Positions 1-7,077 of a DNA stretch of 11,933 nt are shown one piece after another. The notes below the pieces were generated by a model that was given only the letters and a program-made list of their open reading frames with translations, was not told the origin of the DNA and made no database searches. The DNA comes from CAZXNF01 sp050741255 (GTDB lineage: Bacteria; Pseudomonadota; Gammaproteobacteria; Burkholderiales; SG8-41), in the NCBI GenBank assembly GCA_050741255.1, contig JBOIEQ010000135.1:1-11933 (forward strand), given 5' to 3'. A program made the position numbers and the translations under genes. Within the stretch, counting starts at the first letter, position 1; every line of letters begins with the position of its first letter.

Positions 1-123
1 GAGAACCCCCTCGCGAAGGCGATCCTGGAAGGGAAGTTCGCGGCCAGGGACACGATCAAGGTCCACGAGGCCAAGGGCAAGATCGTGTTCGAGAAGGGTG
101 CGATGCACGCCCAGGCCGCGTAA
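1..123 (+). CDS. clpB: ATP-dependent disaggregase ClpB, C-terminal end (partial)
   Basis: Only the last 40 codons are in the window, in frame from base 1 to the TAA at 121-123. The peptide begins ENPLAKAILEGKF and continues with a DTIKV strand. This matches the end of the small C-terminal subdomain of the second AAA+ module of ClpB, where a conserved 'ENPLA..IL.G' helix precedes a short beta strand. ClpB is a cytosolic hexameric chaperone that works with DnaK to pull apart aggregates. The tail ends in an alanine-rich extension (MHAQAA), which is variable in the family. The gene has no evident functional link to urea use and is simply the upstream neighbour. The identification rests on a short segment; another Clp/Hsp100 member is possible but less likely. 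Confidence 0.75.
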   Translation, partial: ENPLAKAILEGKFAARDTIKVHEAKGKIVFEKGAMHAQAA

Positions 124-135
124 TTCGGCAGGTTT

Positions 136-150
136 GCATCGTTGTGGTGC
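136..150 (+). promoter_or_regulatory. Candidate NtrC (NRI) enhancer site
   Basis: The 15-base sequence GCATC-N5-GGTGC fits the known NtrC dyad GCACY-N5-RGTGC with one mismatch (T for C at position 4). It is centred about 163 bases upstream of the start site predicted from the sigma-54 promoter at 280-295, a normal distance for an NtrC enhancer. A second, poorer copy (GCGCC-N6-GGTGC, 151-166) follows with spacing one base too long. The match is seen in the sequence; binding is inferred. Confidence 0.5.
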
Positions 151-172
151 GCGCCAAAGTCGGTGCGCACCA
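145..172. repeat. Inverted repeat downstream of clpB, possible terminator or operator
   Basis: Perfect 8-base arms TGGTGCGC (145-152) and GCGCACCA (165-172) flank a 12-base spacer. The right arm sits in a 10-base perfect palindrome, GGTGCGCACC (162-171). The repeat starts 22 bases after the clpB stop, so it could form a terminator hairpin, but only ATTTC follows, not a T run. The left arm overlaps the candidate NtrC site, so it may instead be part of a regulator-binding region. Confidence 0.4.
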
Positions 173-225
173 TTTCAAGGCGTCCTTCCGGGGGACGTCA
201 ACCATGGCCGTGCGGACAGTGCTGA

Positions 226-249
226 CATCCGCCTGTAACGGGGCGGATG
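226..249. repeat. Perfect 8-bp dyad between enhancer and promoter
   Basis: CATCCGCC (226-233) and GGCGGATG (242-249) are perfect inverted repeats with an 8-base spacer. The dyad lies roughly 57-80 bases upstream of the predicted sigma-54 start site, between the candidate NtrC site and the promoter. It could be an operator for an additional regulator or a chance repeat in GC-rich DNA. I do not recognise it as a known site. Confidence 0.35.
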
Positions 250-279
250 GGCGGGCGTATTCGGCAGCCCGGAAGCCGC

Positions 280-295
280 TGGCATGGTGGTTGCG
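280..295 (+). promoter_or_regulatory. Sigma-54 (RpoN) -24/-12 promoter for urtA
   Basis: TGGCATG-N4-TTGCG matches the sigma-54 consensus TGGCACG-N4-TTGCW at 10 of 12 defined positions. It keeps the invariant GG (281-282) and GC (293-294) at the required spacing. Transcription would begin near base 306, giving a leader of about 62 bases before urtA. Sigma-54 promoters need an upstream activator, and the NtrC-like site at 136-150 fits that role. Nitrogen-limitation control of the urea genes is inferred from this pair. Confidence 0.75.
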
Positions 296-354
296 TAATC
301 CTCTTTTGAAACGAGCATGCGGCGCAGCTGTTGCCGCAATAAACGACCATCAAA

Positions 355-360
355 AGGGGA
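355..360 (+). promoter_or_regulatory. Ribosome binding site of urtA
   Basis: AGGGGA lies 7 bases before the ATG at 368. It selects that start over the in-frame ATG at 317, which has no purine-rich element and would put 17 extra residues ahead of the signal peptide. Confidence 0.75.
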
Positions 361-367
361 CAATCGC

Positions 368-1651
368 ATGAAACGCCGGGGATTTTTCAAGGCCACCACA
401 CTCGCCGCCGCGCTGGCACTCGCCGGCTTGGCGTCGCACCCTGCACTGGCGCAGCAGAAGACCGTGAAGGTCGGCGTGCTGCACTCGCTCTCCGGCACCA
501 TGGCCATCAGCGAAACCGTGCTGAAGGACGTTGCGCTAATGACCTTCGCGGAAATCAACGCGAAAGGCGGCGTGCTGGGCATGAAGATCGAGCCCGTCGT
601 CGTCGATCCTGCCTCCAATTGGCCGCTGTTCGCCGAAAAAGGCCGCCAGCTCCTGACGCAGGAGAAGGTCGCGGCGGTGTTCGGCTGCTGGACCTCCGTG
701 TCCCGCAAGTCGGTGCTGCCCGTGTTCGAGGAACTGAACGGACTGCTGTTCTACCCGGTGCAGTACGAAGGGGAAGAACTGTCCAAGAACGTGTTCTACA
801 CCGGCGCCGCCCCCAACCAGCAGGCGATTCCGGCTGTCGAGTACCTGATGAGCAAGGAAGGTGGCGCCGCCAAGCGCTGGGTCCTGCTCGGTACAGACTA
901 CGTCTATCCGCGCACGACCAACAAGATCCTGCGCGCCTTCCTGAAATCCAAGGGCGTCGCCGACAAGGACATTGACGAGAAATACACCCCGTTCGGCCAC
1001 AGCGATTACCAGACGATCGTCGCCGACATCAAAAAGTTCTCGGCCGGCGGCAAGACCGCGGTGGTCTCGACCATCAACGGCGATTCCAACGTGCCGTTCT
1101 ACAAGGAACTCGGCAACCAGGGCCTGAAGGCGACCGATGTGCCGGTCGTGGCCTTCTCGGTGGGCGAGGAAGAACTGCGCGGCGTGGACACCAAGCCGCT
1201 GGTCGGCCACCTTGCGGCGTGGAACTACTTTATGTCGCTCAAGAACCCGCAAAACGAGGCGTTCAAGAAGCAGTGGGCCGAATACGCGAAGAAGAACAAG
1301 CTGTCGAGCGCGGCGAAGCCCCTGACCAACGACCCGATGGAAGCCACCTATATCGGCATCCACATGTGGAAGCAGGCGGTGGAAAAAGCCAAGAGCTTCG
1401 ATACCGACAAGGTGATCGCCGCGATGGCCGGCCAGACCTTCAAGGCGCCGGACGGCTTCGAAGTTAAGATGGACGAAAAGAACCACCACCTGTGGAAACC
1501 GGTGTTCATCGGCGAAGTGCAGGCCAACGGCCAGTTCAACGTGGTGTGGAAAACGCCGGGGCCGATCCGGGCCCAGCCGTGGAGCCAGTACATTCCCGGC
1601 AACGACAAGAAGAAGGACGTGCCCGACGGCAAGACGGTGATCGCGAAGTAA
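368..1651 (+). CDS. urtA: Urea ABC transporter, periplasmic urea-binding protein UrtA
   Basis: This 427-residue periplasmic receptor captures urea and delivers it to the UrtBC permease. It belongs to the type I periplasmic binding fold (Leu/Ile/Val-binding family). The N terminus has a twin-arginine-like signal: RRGFFK at residues 3-8, a hydrophobic stretch at about 11-22 and an ALA|QQ cleavage site after residue 28. Export through Tat is therefore plausible but not certain. Family hallmarks include GVLHSLSGTMAIS from about residue 36, FGCWTSVSRKS at 105-115 and FYPVQYEGEE at 128-137, the strongly conserved core of UrtA that separates it from amide-binding FmdD/AmiC relatives. The start at 368 has a good ribosome binding site. 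It is the first gene of the urt-ure cluster, behind a sigma-54 promoter, and is separated from urtB by a hairpin that probably lets it be expressed above the rest. Confidence 0.95.
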   Translation: MKRRGFFKATTLAAALALAGLASHPALAQQKTVKVGVLHSLSGTMAISETVLKDVALMTFAEINAKGGVLGMKIEPVVVDPASNWPLFAEKGRQLLTQEKVAAVFGCWTSVSRKSVLPVFEELNGLLFYPVQYEGEELSKNVFYTGAAPNQQAIPAVEYLMSKEGGAAKRWVLLGTDYVYPRTTNKILRAFLKSKGVADKDIDEKYTPFGHSDYQTIVADIKKFSAGGKTAVVSTINGDSNVPFYKELGNQGLKATDVPVVAFSVGEEELRGVDTKPLVGHLAAWNYFMSLKNPQNEAFKKQWAEYAKKNKLSSAAKPLTNDPMEATYIGIHMWKQAVEKAKSFDTDKVIAAMAGQTFKAPDGFEVKMDEKNHHLWKPVFIGEVQANGQFNVVWKTPGPIRAQPWSQYIPGNDKKKDVPDGKTVIAK

Positions 1652-1671
1652 TGCCTGCCTGACGATGAACG

Positions 1672-1694
1672 GGGGCCGCTGCGGCGGCCCCTTT
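1672..1694 (+). terminator. GC hairpin between urtA and urtB (attenuator or partial terminator)
   Basis: GGGGCCGC (1672-1679) and GCGGCCCC (1684-1691) form a perfect 8-bp stem with the 4-base loop TGCG. TTTCGTTGT follows. The hairpin starts 21 bases after the urtA stop and is the only sizeable intergenic element inside the cluster. The short T stretch suggests incomplete termination or 3'-end protection of urtA mRNA. This would yield more binding protein than permease, as is common in ABC transporter operons. Confidence 0.65.
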
Positions 1695-1706
1695 CGTTGT
1701 CTGCTT

Positions 1707-3290
1707 ATGCGTATCTTCCTGATCGCGTGCTGGTTGTTCGCGTCGAACGCGTTTGCACTCGACGCGGCCACCGTCAACAAGCTCGGTTTCGGCGACAGCG
1801 ACGAGAAGGTCGCTGCGGTGGCGGCGCTCGTCGCCGCTGGCGATGCCGAGGCGGCGGCGCTGCTGCAGGCCGTGGCCGACGGTGAGGTGCAGACCGCCGG
1901 CAAGCGCGTGCTGATCGTCAGGGGCGACGCTGCCGTCGATGCGGTGACCGGGCAGAAGCTTGCGCTGCCGGCGGAAAGGGAAGACCTCGTCGTCAACAAC
2001 CGGTTGCGGCGCGAACTCGACACGGCGCTCGCCGCGCTCAAGCTGCTTGCGCCTGAGCGTGCGACGCGGCTGGCTGCGGCCAAGGCGCTGGAGGATGGCG
2101 CCACCGAAGCGATGCTGCCGCTGATCCTCAAGGCGCGGGGGCAGGAGTCCGATCCCGGGATCCGGTCGATGCTCGATCTGATCGCCGCCGGCCTCCAGGT
2201 CAAGAGCGCCGACCCGGCGGTGCGATTGGCCGCAGTAAAGACGCTCGGCACGACCGACAATCCCAATGCCAAGATGTTGCTGCTGCCGCTGCTGGAGAAG
2301 ACCGCGGCGGGCTTTGCCGAGCCGGACGCGGAGGTCCGAGCCGAGGCGCAGAAGAGCCTGCGCGCGGTGGAAGACCGGCTGGTGTGGGGCGAGCGTGCCG
2401 GCTTGCTGTTCGCCGGCGTGAGCCTTGGCAGCATCCTCATGCTCGCCGCGCTGGGTCTGGCCATCACCTACGGGCTGATGGGCGTGATCAACATGGCGCA
2501 TGGCGAACTGATCATGATCGGCGCCTACGCGACTTTTCTCGTGCAGAACCTGTTCCGGGAGTATCTGCCCGGCGCGTTCGACTGGTATCTGCTGTGTGCG
2601 GTGCCGGTGGCGTTCGCCGTCTCGGCGGTCGTGGGCGTGCTGATGGAGCGCAGCGTCATCCGCTGGCTCTACGGCCGGCCGCTGGAAACGCTGCTGGCGA
2701 CCTGGGGCATCAGCCTGATGCTGATCCAGATCGTGCGCTCATTGTTCGGCGCGCAGAACGTGCAGGTCGAGAACCCGGTGTGGATGTCGGGCGGCATACA
2801 GGCCTTCTCGAATGTCGTGCTGCCCTGGAACCGGATTTTCATCATTGCTTTTGCCGTGGCGGTGCTGGTGGGCATGGCGCTGCTGCTGACCCGTACCCGC
2901 CTGGGCTTGTACGTGCGTGCGGTCACGCAGAACCGCGCCATGGCCTCGTGCGTCGGCGTGCGTACGCCGCGGGTCGACATGTGGGCGTTCGGGCTGGGCT
3001 CCGGCATTGCGGGGCTGGCCGGTTGCGCCATCTCGCAGGTCGGCAACGTCGGTCCGGAACTCGGACAGGGCTACATCGTCGACTCGTTCATGGTGGTGGT
3101 GCTCGGGGGTGTTGGTCAGCTCGCCGGCACGGTGTACGCGGGCCTGGGGCTGGGCCTCGTCAACAAGCTCATCGAATCATGGTCCGGCGCGGTGATCGCG
3201 AAGATCGCGGTGCTGGTGTTCATCATCGTCTTCATCCAGAAACGGCCGCAGGGCCTGTTCGCGATGAAGGGCCGCGCGGTGGAAAACTGA
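1707..3290 (+). CDS. urtB: Urea ABC transporter, permease UrtB
   Basis: This inner-membrane permease of 527 residues pairs with UrtC to form the urea channel. A signal peptide (MRIFLIACWLFASNAFA, cleaved near residue 17) precedes a periplasmic, alanine-rich helical region, about residues 18-225, that looks like HEAT-type repeats and is typical of long UrtB proteins. The rest is a LivH-type permease. It opens at about residue 230 and has the signature GLMGVINMAHGELIMIGAY at 256-274, followed by several hydrophobic helices to the C terminus. I chose ATG 1707 over the in-frame ATG at 1665. The upstream choice would place its first codons inside the GC hairpin and put 14 hydrophilic residues before the signal peptide. 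No strong ribosome binding site is visible at either. urtC follows after one base. Confidence 0.92.
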   Translation: MRIFLIACWLFASNAFALDAATVNKLGFGDSDEKVAAVAALVAAGDAEAAALLQAVADGEVQTAGKRVLIVRGDAAVDAVTGQKLALPAEREDLVVNNRLRRELDTALAALKLLAPERATRLAAAKALEDGATEAMLPLILKARGQESDPGIRSMLDLIAAGLQVKSADPAVRLAAVKTLGTTDNPNAKMLLLPLLEKTAAGFAEPDAEVRAEAQKSLRAVEDRLVWGERAGLLFAGVSLGSILMLAALGLAITYGLMGVINMAHGELIMIGAYATFLVQNLFREYLPGAFDWYLLCAVPVAFAVSAVVGVLMERSVIRWLYGRPLETLLATWGISLMLIQIVRSLFGAQNVQVENPVWMSGGIQAFSNVVLPWNRIFIIAFAVAVLVGMALLLTRTRLGLYVRAVTQNRAMASCVGVRTPRVDMWAFGLGSGIAGLAGCAISQVGNVGPELGQGYIVDSFMVVVLGGVGQLAGTVYAGLGLGLVNKLIESWSGAVIAKIAVLVFIIVFIQKRPQGLFAMKGRAVEN

Positions 3291-3291
3291 C

Positions 3292-4395
3292 ATGGGGCCG
3301 CTGAGCGCCACCATCACGCGCCTCTACGGCGCCCGCGGCTGGTTCGCGCTGGGGGCTTGCGCCCTGGTGCTGTTCGTCGGCTTTCCGCTGCTCAACCTGG
3401 TGGTGCCGGAAACGAGCGCGTTCCATGTGTCGGCGTACTGGATCACCCTGATCGGCAAGATCATGTGCTTCGCCATCGTGGCAATGGCGATGGACCTGAT
3501 CTGGGGCTATACGGGCATCCTGTCACTGGGGCACGGCCTGTTCTTCGCGCTCGGCGGCTACGCCTTTGGCATGTACCTCATGCGCCAGATCGGCCGCGAC
3601 GGCGTGTATCACGAGGACCTGCCGGATTTCATGGTGTTCCTCGACTGGAAGACGCTGCCGTGGAGCTGGTGGAACAGCGACCAGTTCTGGTGGAGTGCGC
3701 TGCTGGTCGTGCTGGTGCCGGGGCTGCTGGCGCTGGCATTCGGCTACTTCGCCTTCCGCTCGCGGGTAAAGGGGGTGTACTTTTCCATCATCACGCAGGC
3801 GCTGACTTTCGCCGCGATGTTGCTGTTCTTCCGCAACGACACCGGCTTTGGTGGCAACAACGGTTTCACCGATTTCAAGCGCATTCTGGGTTTCCCGATC
3901 GCGGTGCCCGAAACGCGCATGGTGCTGTTCATGCTCACCGGCGCGGTACTGCTGGGCACGCTGCTGCTCGGCCGCTATCTCGTGACATCGAAACTCGGCC
4001 GTGTGCTGACCGCGATCCGCGATGCGGAGTCGCGCGTGATGTTCTGCGGCTACAACACGGTCCACTACAAGCTCTTCATCTGGACGCTGTCGGCGATGTT
4101 GTGCGGGATTGCCGGGGCGCTGTACGTGCCGCAGGTCGGCATCATCAATCCGGGCGAGATGTCGCCGGCGAATTCGATCGAGATCGCGATCTGGGTGGCC
4201 GTCGGCGGACGCGGCACGCTGATCGGGCCCATCATCGGCGCGGGTCTCGTCAACGGCGCCAAGAGTTTTTTCACGCAGGCCTTTCCCGAATACTGGCTCT
4301 ACGTGCTGGGGTTGATGTTCATCCTCGCCACGCTGTTCCTGCCGGAGGGGGTGGTGGGCCTCGTTCGTAAGTGGCGTGAAGGAAAGCGGACATGA
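3292..4395 (+). CDS. urtC: Urea ABC transporter, permease UrtC
   Basis: This 367-residue LivM-type inner-membrane permease is the partner of UrtB. Hydrophobic segments begin at about residue 17 (FALGACALVLFVGFPLL) and continue through most of the protein. The LivM/UrtC hallmark GYTGILSLGHGLFFALGGYA lies at 72-91, and a hydrophilic, tryptophan-rich loop with KTLPWSWWNS follows, as in other UrtC proteins. The cytoplasmic coupling region (AIRDAESRVMFCGYN, about residue 242 onward) probably contacts the UrtD/UrtE ATPases. The gene begins one base after the urtB stop and overlaps urtD by four bases (ATGA), so translational coupling is likely. Length is normal for the family and nothing is missing. 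Confidence 0.94.
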   Translation: MGPLSATITRLYGARGWFALGACALVLFVGFPLLNLVVPETSAFHVSAYWITLIGKIMCFAIVAMAMDLIWGYTGILSLGHGLFFALGGYAFGMYLMRQIGRDGVYHEDLPDFMVFLDWKTLPWSWWNSDQFWWSALLVVLVPGLLALAFGYFAFRSRVKGVYFSIITQALTFAAMLLFFRNDTGFGGNNGFTDFKRILGFPIAVPETRMVLFMLTGAVLLGTLLLGRYLVTSKLGRVLTAIRDAESRVMFCGYNTVHYKLFIWTLSAMLCGIAGALYVPQVGIINPGEMSPANSIEIAIWVAVGGRGTLIGPIIGAGLVNGAKSFFTQAFPEYWLYVLGLMFILATLFLPEGVVGLVRKWREGKRT

Positions 4396-5195
4396 GCGCC
4401 GTCGCGACGGTCGGCGCCAGCACCGGCAGCATCGCCCAGGAAGGGCTGGACGCCCGGCATGGCGTGGTCCTGTACCTGGACGACATCTCGGTCAGCTTCG
4501 ACGGCTTCCGCGCGCTGAACAAGCTGTCGCTGTCGATCGACAGCGGCGAACTGCGCTGCGTGATCGGACCCAACGGCGCGGGCAAGACGACCATGATGGA
4601 CGTCATCACCGGCAAGACGCGGCCCGATTCCGGCACGGTCTTTTTCGGCCAGACGATAGACCTCACGCGGCTGTCGGAGGCGGAGATCGCGCACGCCGGG
4701 ATCGGCCGCAAGTTCCAGAAGCCGACGATTTTCGAGCGCCACACGGTGTTCGAGAACCTGGAGCTGGCGATGAAGGCGGACAAGCGGGTGCGCACGACAC
4801 TGTTCGCCAGGCTGTCCGCGGTCCAGCGCGACCGCATCGCGGATACCTTGCGCCAGATCCGCCTGACGGACAGCGCCGACCGCATGGCCGGCCTGCTGTC
4901 CCACGGCCAGAAGCAGTGGCTGGAGATCGGCATGCTGCTGATGCAGGAGCCGCAGCTGTTGCTGCTCGACGAGCCGGTGGCAGGCATGAGCGATGACGAG
5001 ACCGAGCGCACGGCGGAGTTGTTCCTGTCGTTGGCCGGGAAGCATTCGCTGGTGGTCGTGGAACACGACATGGCGTTCGTCGGCAAGATCGCGCGCAAGG
5101 TCACGGTGCTGCACGAAGGCAGCGTGCTCGCGGAAGGCGCGATGGACGAAGTGCAGAATGACCCGCGCGTGATCGAAGTCTATCTGGGCCGCTGA
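4392..5195 (+). CDS. urtD: Urea ABC transporter, ATP-binding protein UrtD
   Basis: This 267-residue cytoplasmic ATPase of the LivG type powers urea import together with UrtE. It has Walker A GPNGAGKT at residues 59-66, the ABC signature LSHGQ at 169-173, Walker B LLLLDEP at 189-195 with catalytic Glu194, and an H-loop histidine at 225 (VEHDM). The signature has LSHGQ in place of the canonical LSGGQ, which is usual for UrtD. About 25 residues precede the ABC core, a modest N-terminal extension. The ATG overlaps the urtC stop (ATGA at 4392-4395), and urtE starts two bases after its stop. Confidence 0.95.
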   Translation: MSAVATVGASTGSIAQEGLDARHGVVLYLDDISVSFDGFRALNKLSLSIDSGELRCVIGPNGAGKTTMMDVITGKTRPDSGTVFFGQTIDLTRLSEAEIAHAGIGRKFQKPTIFERHTVFENLELAMKADKRVRTTLFARLSAVQRDRIADTLRQIRLTDSADRMAGLLSHGQKQWLEIGMLLMQEPQLLLLDEPVAGMSDDETERTAELFLSLAGKHSLVVVEHDMAFVGKIARKVTVLHEGSVLAEGAMDEVQNDPRVIEVYLGR

Positions 5196-5197
5196 CT

Positions 5198-5899
5198 GTG
5201 AATCCAATGCTCACCGTGTCCGGACTGAACCAGTATTACGGCGGCAGCCACATCCTGCGCGACCTGTCGTTCGAGGTGCCGGCGGGCAAGGTGACTACGC
5301 TGCTCGGCCGCAACGGCGTGGGCAAGACGACCTTGCTGCGCACGCTGATGGGGGTGGTGCCGACAGCGACGGGCACGATCCGCTTTGGCGATGTGGACCT
5401 GACGGGCACGCCGCCGTACCGCCGGGTGCGCAGCGGCATCGGCTACGTGCCGCAGGGCCGCGAGATCTTTCCGCGTCTCACGGTCGCCGAAAATCTTGAA
5501 ATGGGGCTCGCGACCAGCCCCCGCGGCGCGCGCGTGCCGGCCCGCATCTTCGAAATGTTCCCGGTGCTGAACCAGATGCTGCACCGGCGCGGCGGCGATC
5601 TTTCCGGCGGACAGCAGCAGCAGCTGGCGATCGGCCGCGCGCTGGCGATGGGCCCGAAGCTGCTGATCCTCGACGAGCCGACCGAAGGCATCCAGCCTTC
5701 CATCATCAAGGACATCGAACGCGCGATTCGCACGCTCGCCGCCACCGGCGAGATGGCGATCCTGCTGGTCGAGCAGTACTACGATTTCGCGCGCTCGCTG
5801 GCCGACCAGTACCTGGTGATGGAGCGCGGCGAAATCATCCGGCAGGGGCAGGGCGCGGACATGGAAAAGGACCGCGTCAGGGACCTGCTGGCGGTATGA
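5198..5899 (+). CDS. urtE: Urea ABC transporter, ATP-binding protein UrtE
   Basis: This 233-residue LivF-type ATPase is the second nucleotide-binding subunit of the urea importer. Walker A GRNGVGKT is at residues 37-44, the signature LSGGQ at 135-139 and Walker B LLILDEP at 155-161 with Glu160. The position of the H-loop histidine is occupied by glutamine (VEQ, Gln193), a substitution normal in LivF/UrtE proteins, so the UrtD-UrtE pair is asymmetric. The opening LNQYYGGSHIL is strongly typical of UrtE. The start is uncertain: GTG at 5198 gives MNPMLTV, while ATG at 5207 gives MLTV, which many homologues resemble; neither has a clear ribosome binding site. ureD follows 7 bases after the stop, physically joining transporter and urease genes. 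Confidence 0.94.
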   Translation: MNPMLTVSGLNQYYGGSHILRDLSFEVPAGKVTTLLGRNGVGKTTLLRTLMGVVPTATGTIRFGDVDLTGTPPYRRVRSGIGYVPQGREIFPRLTVAENLEMGLATSPRGARVPARIFEMFPVLNQMLHRRGGDLSGGQQQQLAIGRALAMGPKLLILDEPTEGIQPSIIKDIERAIRTLAATGEMAILLVEQYYDFARSLADQYLVMERGEIIRQGQGADMEKDRVRDLLAV

Positions 5900-5906
5900 T
5901 CGTTGC

Positions 5907-6761
5907 ATGCTGCTGCGCGAGCCGGTCGAACCCGAATCTGTTGCCGCTGCGGGCTGGCGCGCCGAGCTCGCCCTCGGCTATGAACGCCGCGGCGGGCGTA
6001 CCGTGCTGGCCCACCGCCGCCACGATGGCCCGCTGGTCGTCCAGAAGCCGCTCTATCCGGAAGGCGACGCGGTCTGCCATACGATCATCGTGCATCCGCC
6101 GGCCGGCATTGCGGGCGGCGATCGCCTCGCGATCGACGTCGGTGTCGCGGGCGGCGGCCATGTTCTGCTCACCACGCCGGGTGCCGGCAAATGGTATCGC
6201 TCGGCCGGCGCGCGGGCGCAGCAGCATCTGACGGTTACTGCCGGTCCGCAGGCCATCGTCGAATGGTTGCCGCAGGAAACCATTGTGTTCGACGGCGCGC
6301 TGGCGGACCTGCGGACCACGGTCGAGTTGCAGTCCGGTGCCTGTTTCATCGGCTGGGAGATCCTGTGCCTGGGCAGGACCGGGTCGGGGGAGCGTTTCAT
6401 GCACGGCGATTGCACCACCTTCACGGAACTCCGGCGCGATGGACGCCCGCTGTGGTACGAGCGCGGACGCATGACGGGCGGCGGGGCGGTGCTGGCCTCG
6501 GCGGCGGGCTTGGCGGGGCAGCCGGTCTGCGCCACGCTGCTCGCGGTCGGCCCCATCAATGACGCCGTATTGGGCGCGTGCCGGGCACAATTACCCGCGT
6601 CGGGTGAAGGCGCCATCACGCGGCTGCCGGAGTTGCTGGTGGCCCGATACCTGGGCCCTTCCAGCGAGGCGGCGCGGTATTATTTCGCGGCCTTGTGGAC
6701 GATACTGCGCCCGGCGATCACCGGGCGGAACGCCATCACCCCGCGCATCTGGAACACCTGA
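5907..6761 (+). CDS. ureD: Urease accessory protein UreD
   Basis: UreD (284 residues) is the scaffold that binds the apo-urease and, with UreF and UreG, delivers nickel to the UreC active site in the cytoplasm. Family motifs are clear: GPLVVQKPLYPEG at 41-53, HPPAGIAGGD at 63-72, TTPGAGKWYRS at 89-99 and WLPQETIVFDGA at 120-131. Length is within the usual 270-300. There is no strong ribosome binding site before the ATG, so expression may depend on coupling to urtE, which ends 7 bases upstream. UreD heads the urease part of the cluster, the common order in proteobacteria (ureDABCEFG). Confidence 0.94.
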   Translation: MLLREPVEPESVAAAGWRAELALGYERRGGRTVLAHRRHDGPLVVQKPLYPEGDAVCHTIIVHPPAGIAGGDRLAIDVGVAGGGHVLLTTPGAGKWYRSAGARAQQHLTVTAGPQAIVEWLPQETIVFDGALADLRTTVELQSGACFIGWEILCLGRTGSGERFMHGDCTTFTELRRDGRPLWYERGRMTGGGAVLASAAGLAGQPVCATLLAVGPINDAVLGACRAQLPASGEGAITRLPELLVARYLGPSSEAARYYFAALWTILRPAITGRNAITPRIWNT

Positions 6762-6770
6762 CGGACCCGT

Positions 6771-7073
6771 ATGGAACTGACCCCGCGCGAGAAGGACAAG
6801 CTGCTGCTGTTCACCGCCGGCTTGCTGGCGGAGCGGCGCAAGGCGAAAGGGCTCAAGCTCAACTATCCGGAAGCGGTGGCCTTCATCAGCGCGGCCATCC
6901 TCGAAGGCGCGCGCGAAGGCCGCACGGTCTCCGAACTCATGGGCTGGGGCGCGACCCTGCTCACGCGCGCGGATGTGATGGAAGGGGTGCCGGAAATGAT
7001 CCCCGACATCCAGGTCGAGGCGACGTTTCCCGACGGCACCAAGCTCGTTACCGTGCATCACCCGATTCCGTGA
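6771..7073 (+). CDS. ureA: Urease gamma subunit UreA
   Basis: UreA is the 100-residue small structural subunit of the three-subunit bacterial urease, (UreABC)3. It is full length and collinear with the family: MELTPREKDKLLLFTAGLLA at the start, LKLNYPEAVAFISAAILEGAR in the middle, and the ending GTKLVTVHHPI. Gamma, beta and alpha are separate genes here, unlike the fused subunits of Helicobacter or plants. It starts 9 bases after ureD, and ureB follows after 4 bases, so the three structural subunits are probably made in balanced amounts. Confidence 0.97.
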   Translation: MELTPREKDKLLLFTAGLLAERRKAKGLKLNYPEAVAFISAAILEGAREGRTVSELMGWGATLLTRADVMEGVPEMIPDIQVEATFPDGTKLVTVHHPIP

Positions 7074-7077
7074 CCGC

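Noticed and set aside
144..371. 75-codon open frame in the clpB-urtA gap
   Set aside because: No good ribosome binding site or family resemblance; it overlaps the promoter, the dyads and the urtA start.
1665..1706. Upstream start for urtB (ATG 1665)
   Set aside because: It would put the first codons in the GC hairpin and place hydrophilic residues before a clear signal peptide; ATG 1707 is preferred.
536..2467. Very long minus-strand open frame (643 codons) opposite urtA and urtB
   Set aside because: It runs antisense across two clearly conserved genes, has low-complexity Arg/His/Ser-rich composition and no recognisable domain. High-GC third positions keep such antisense frames open.
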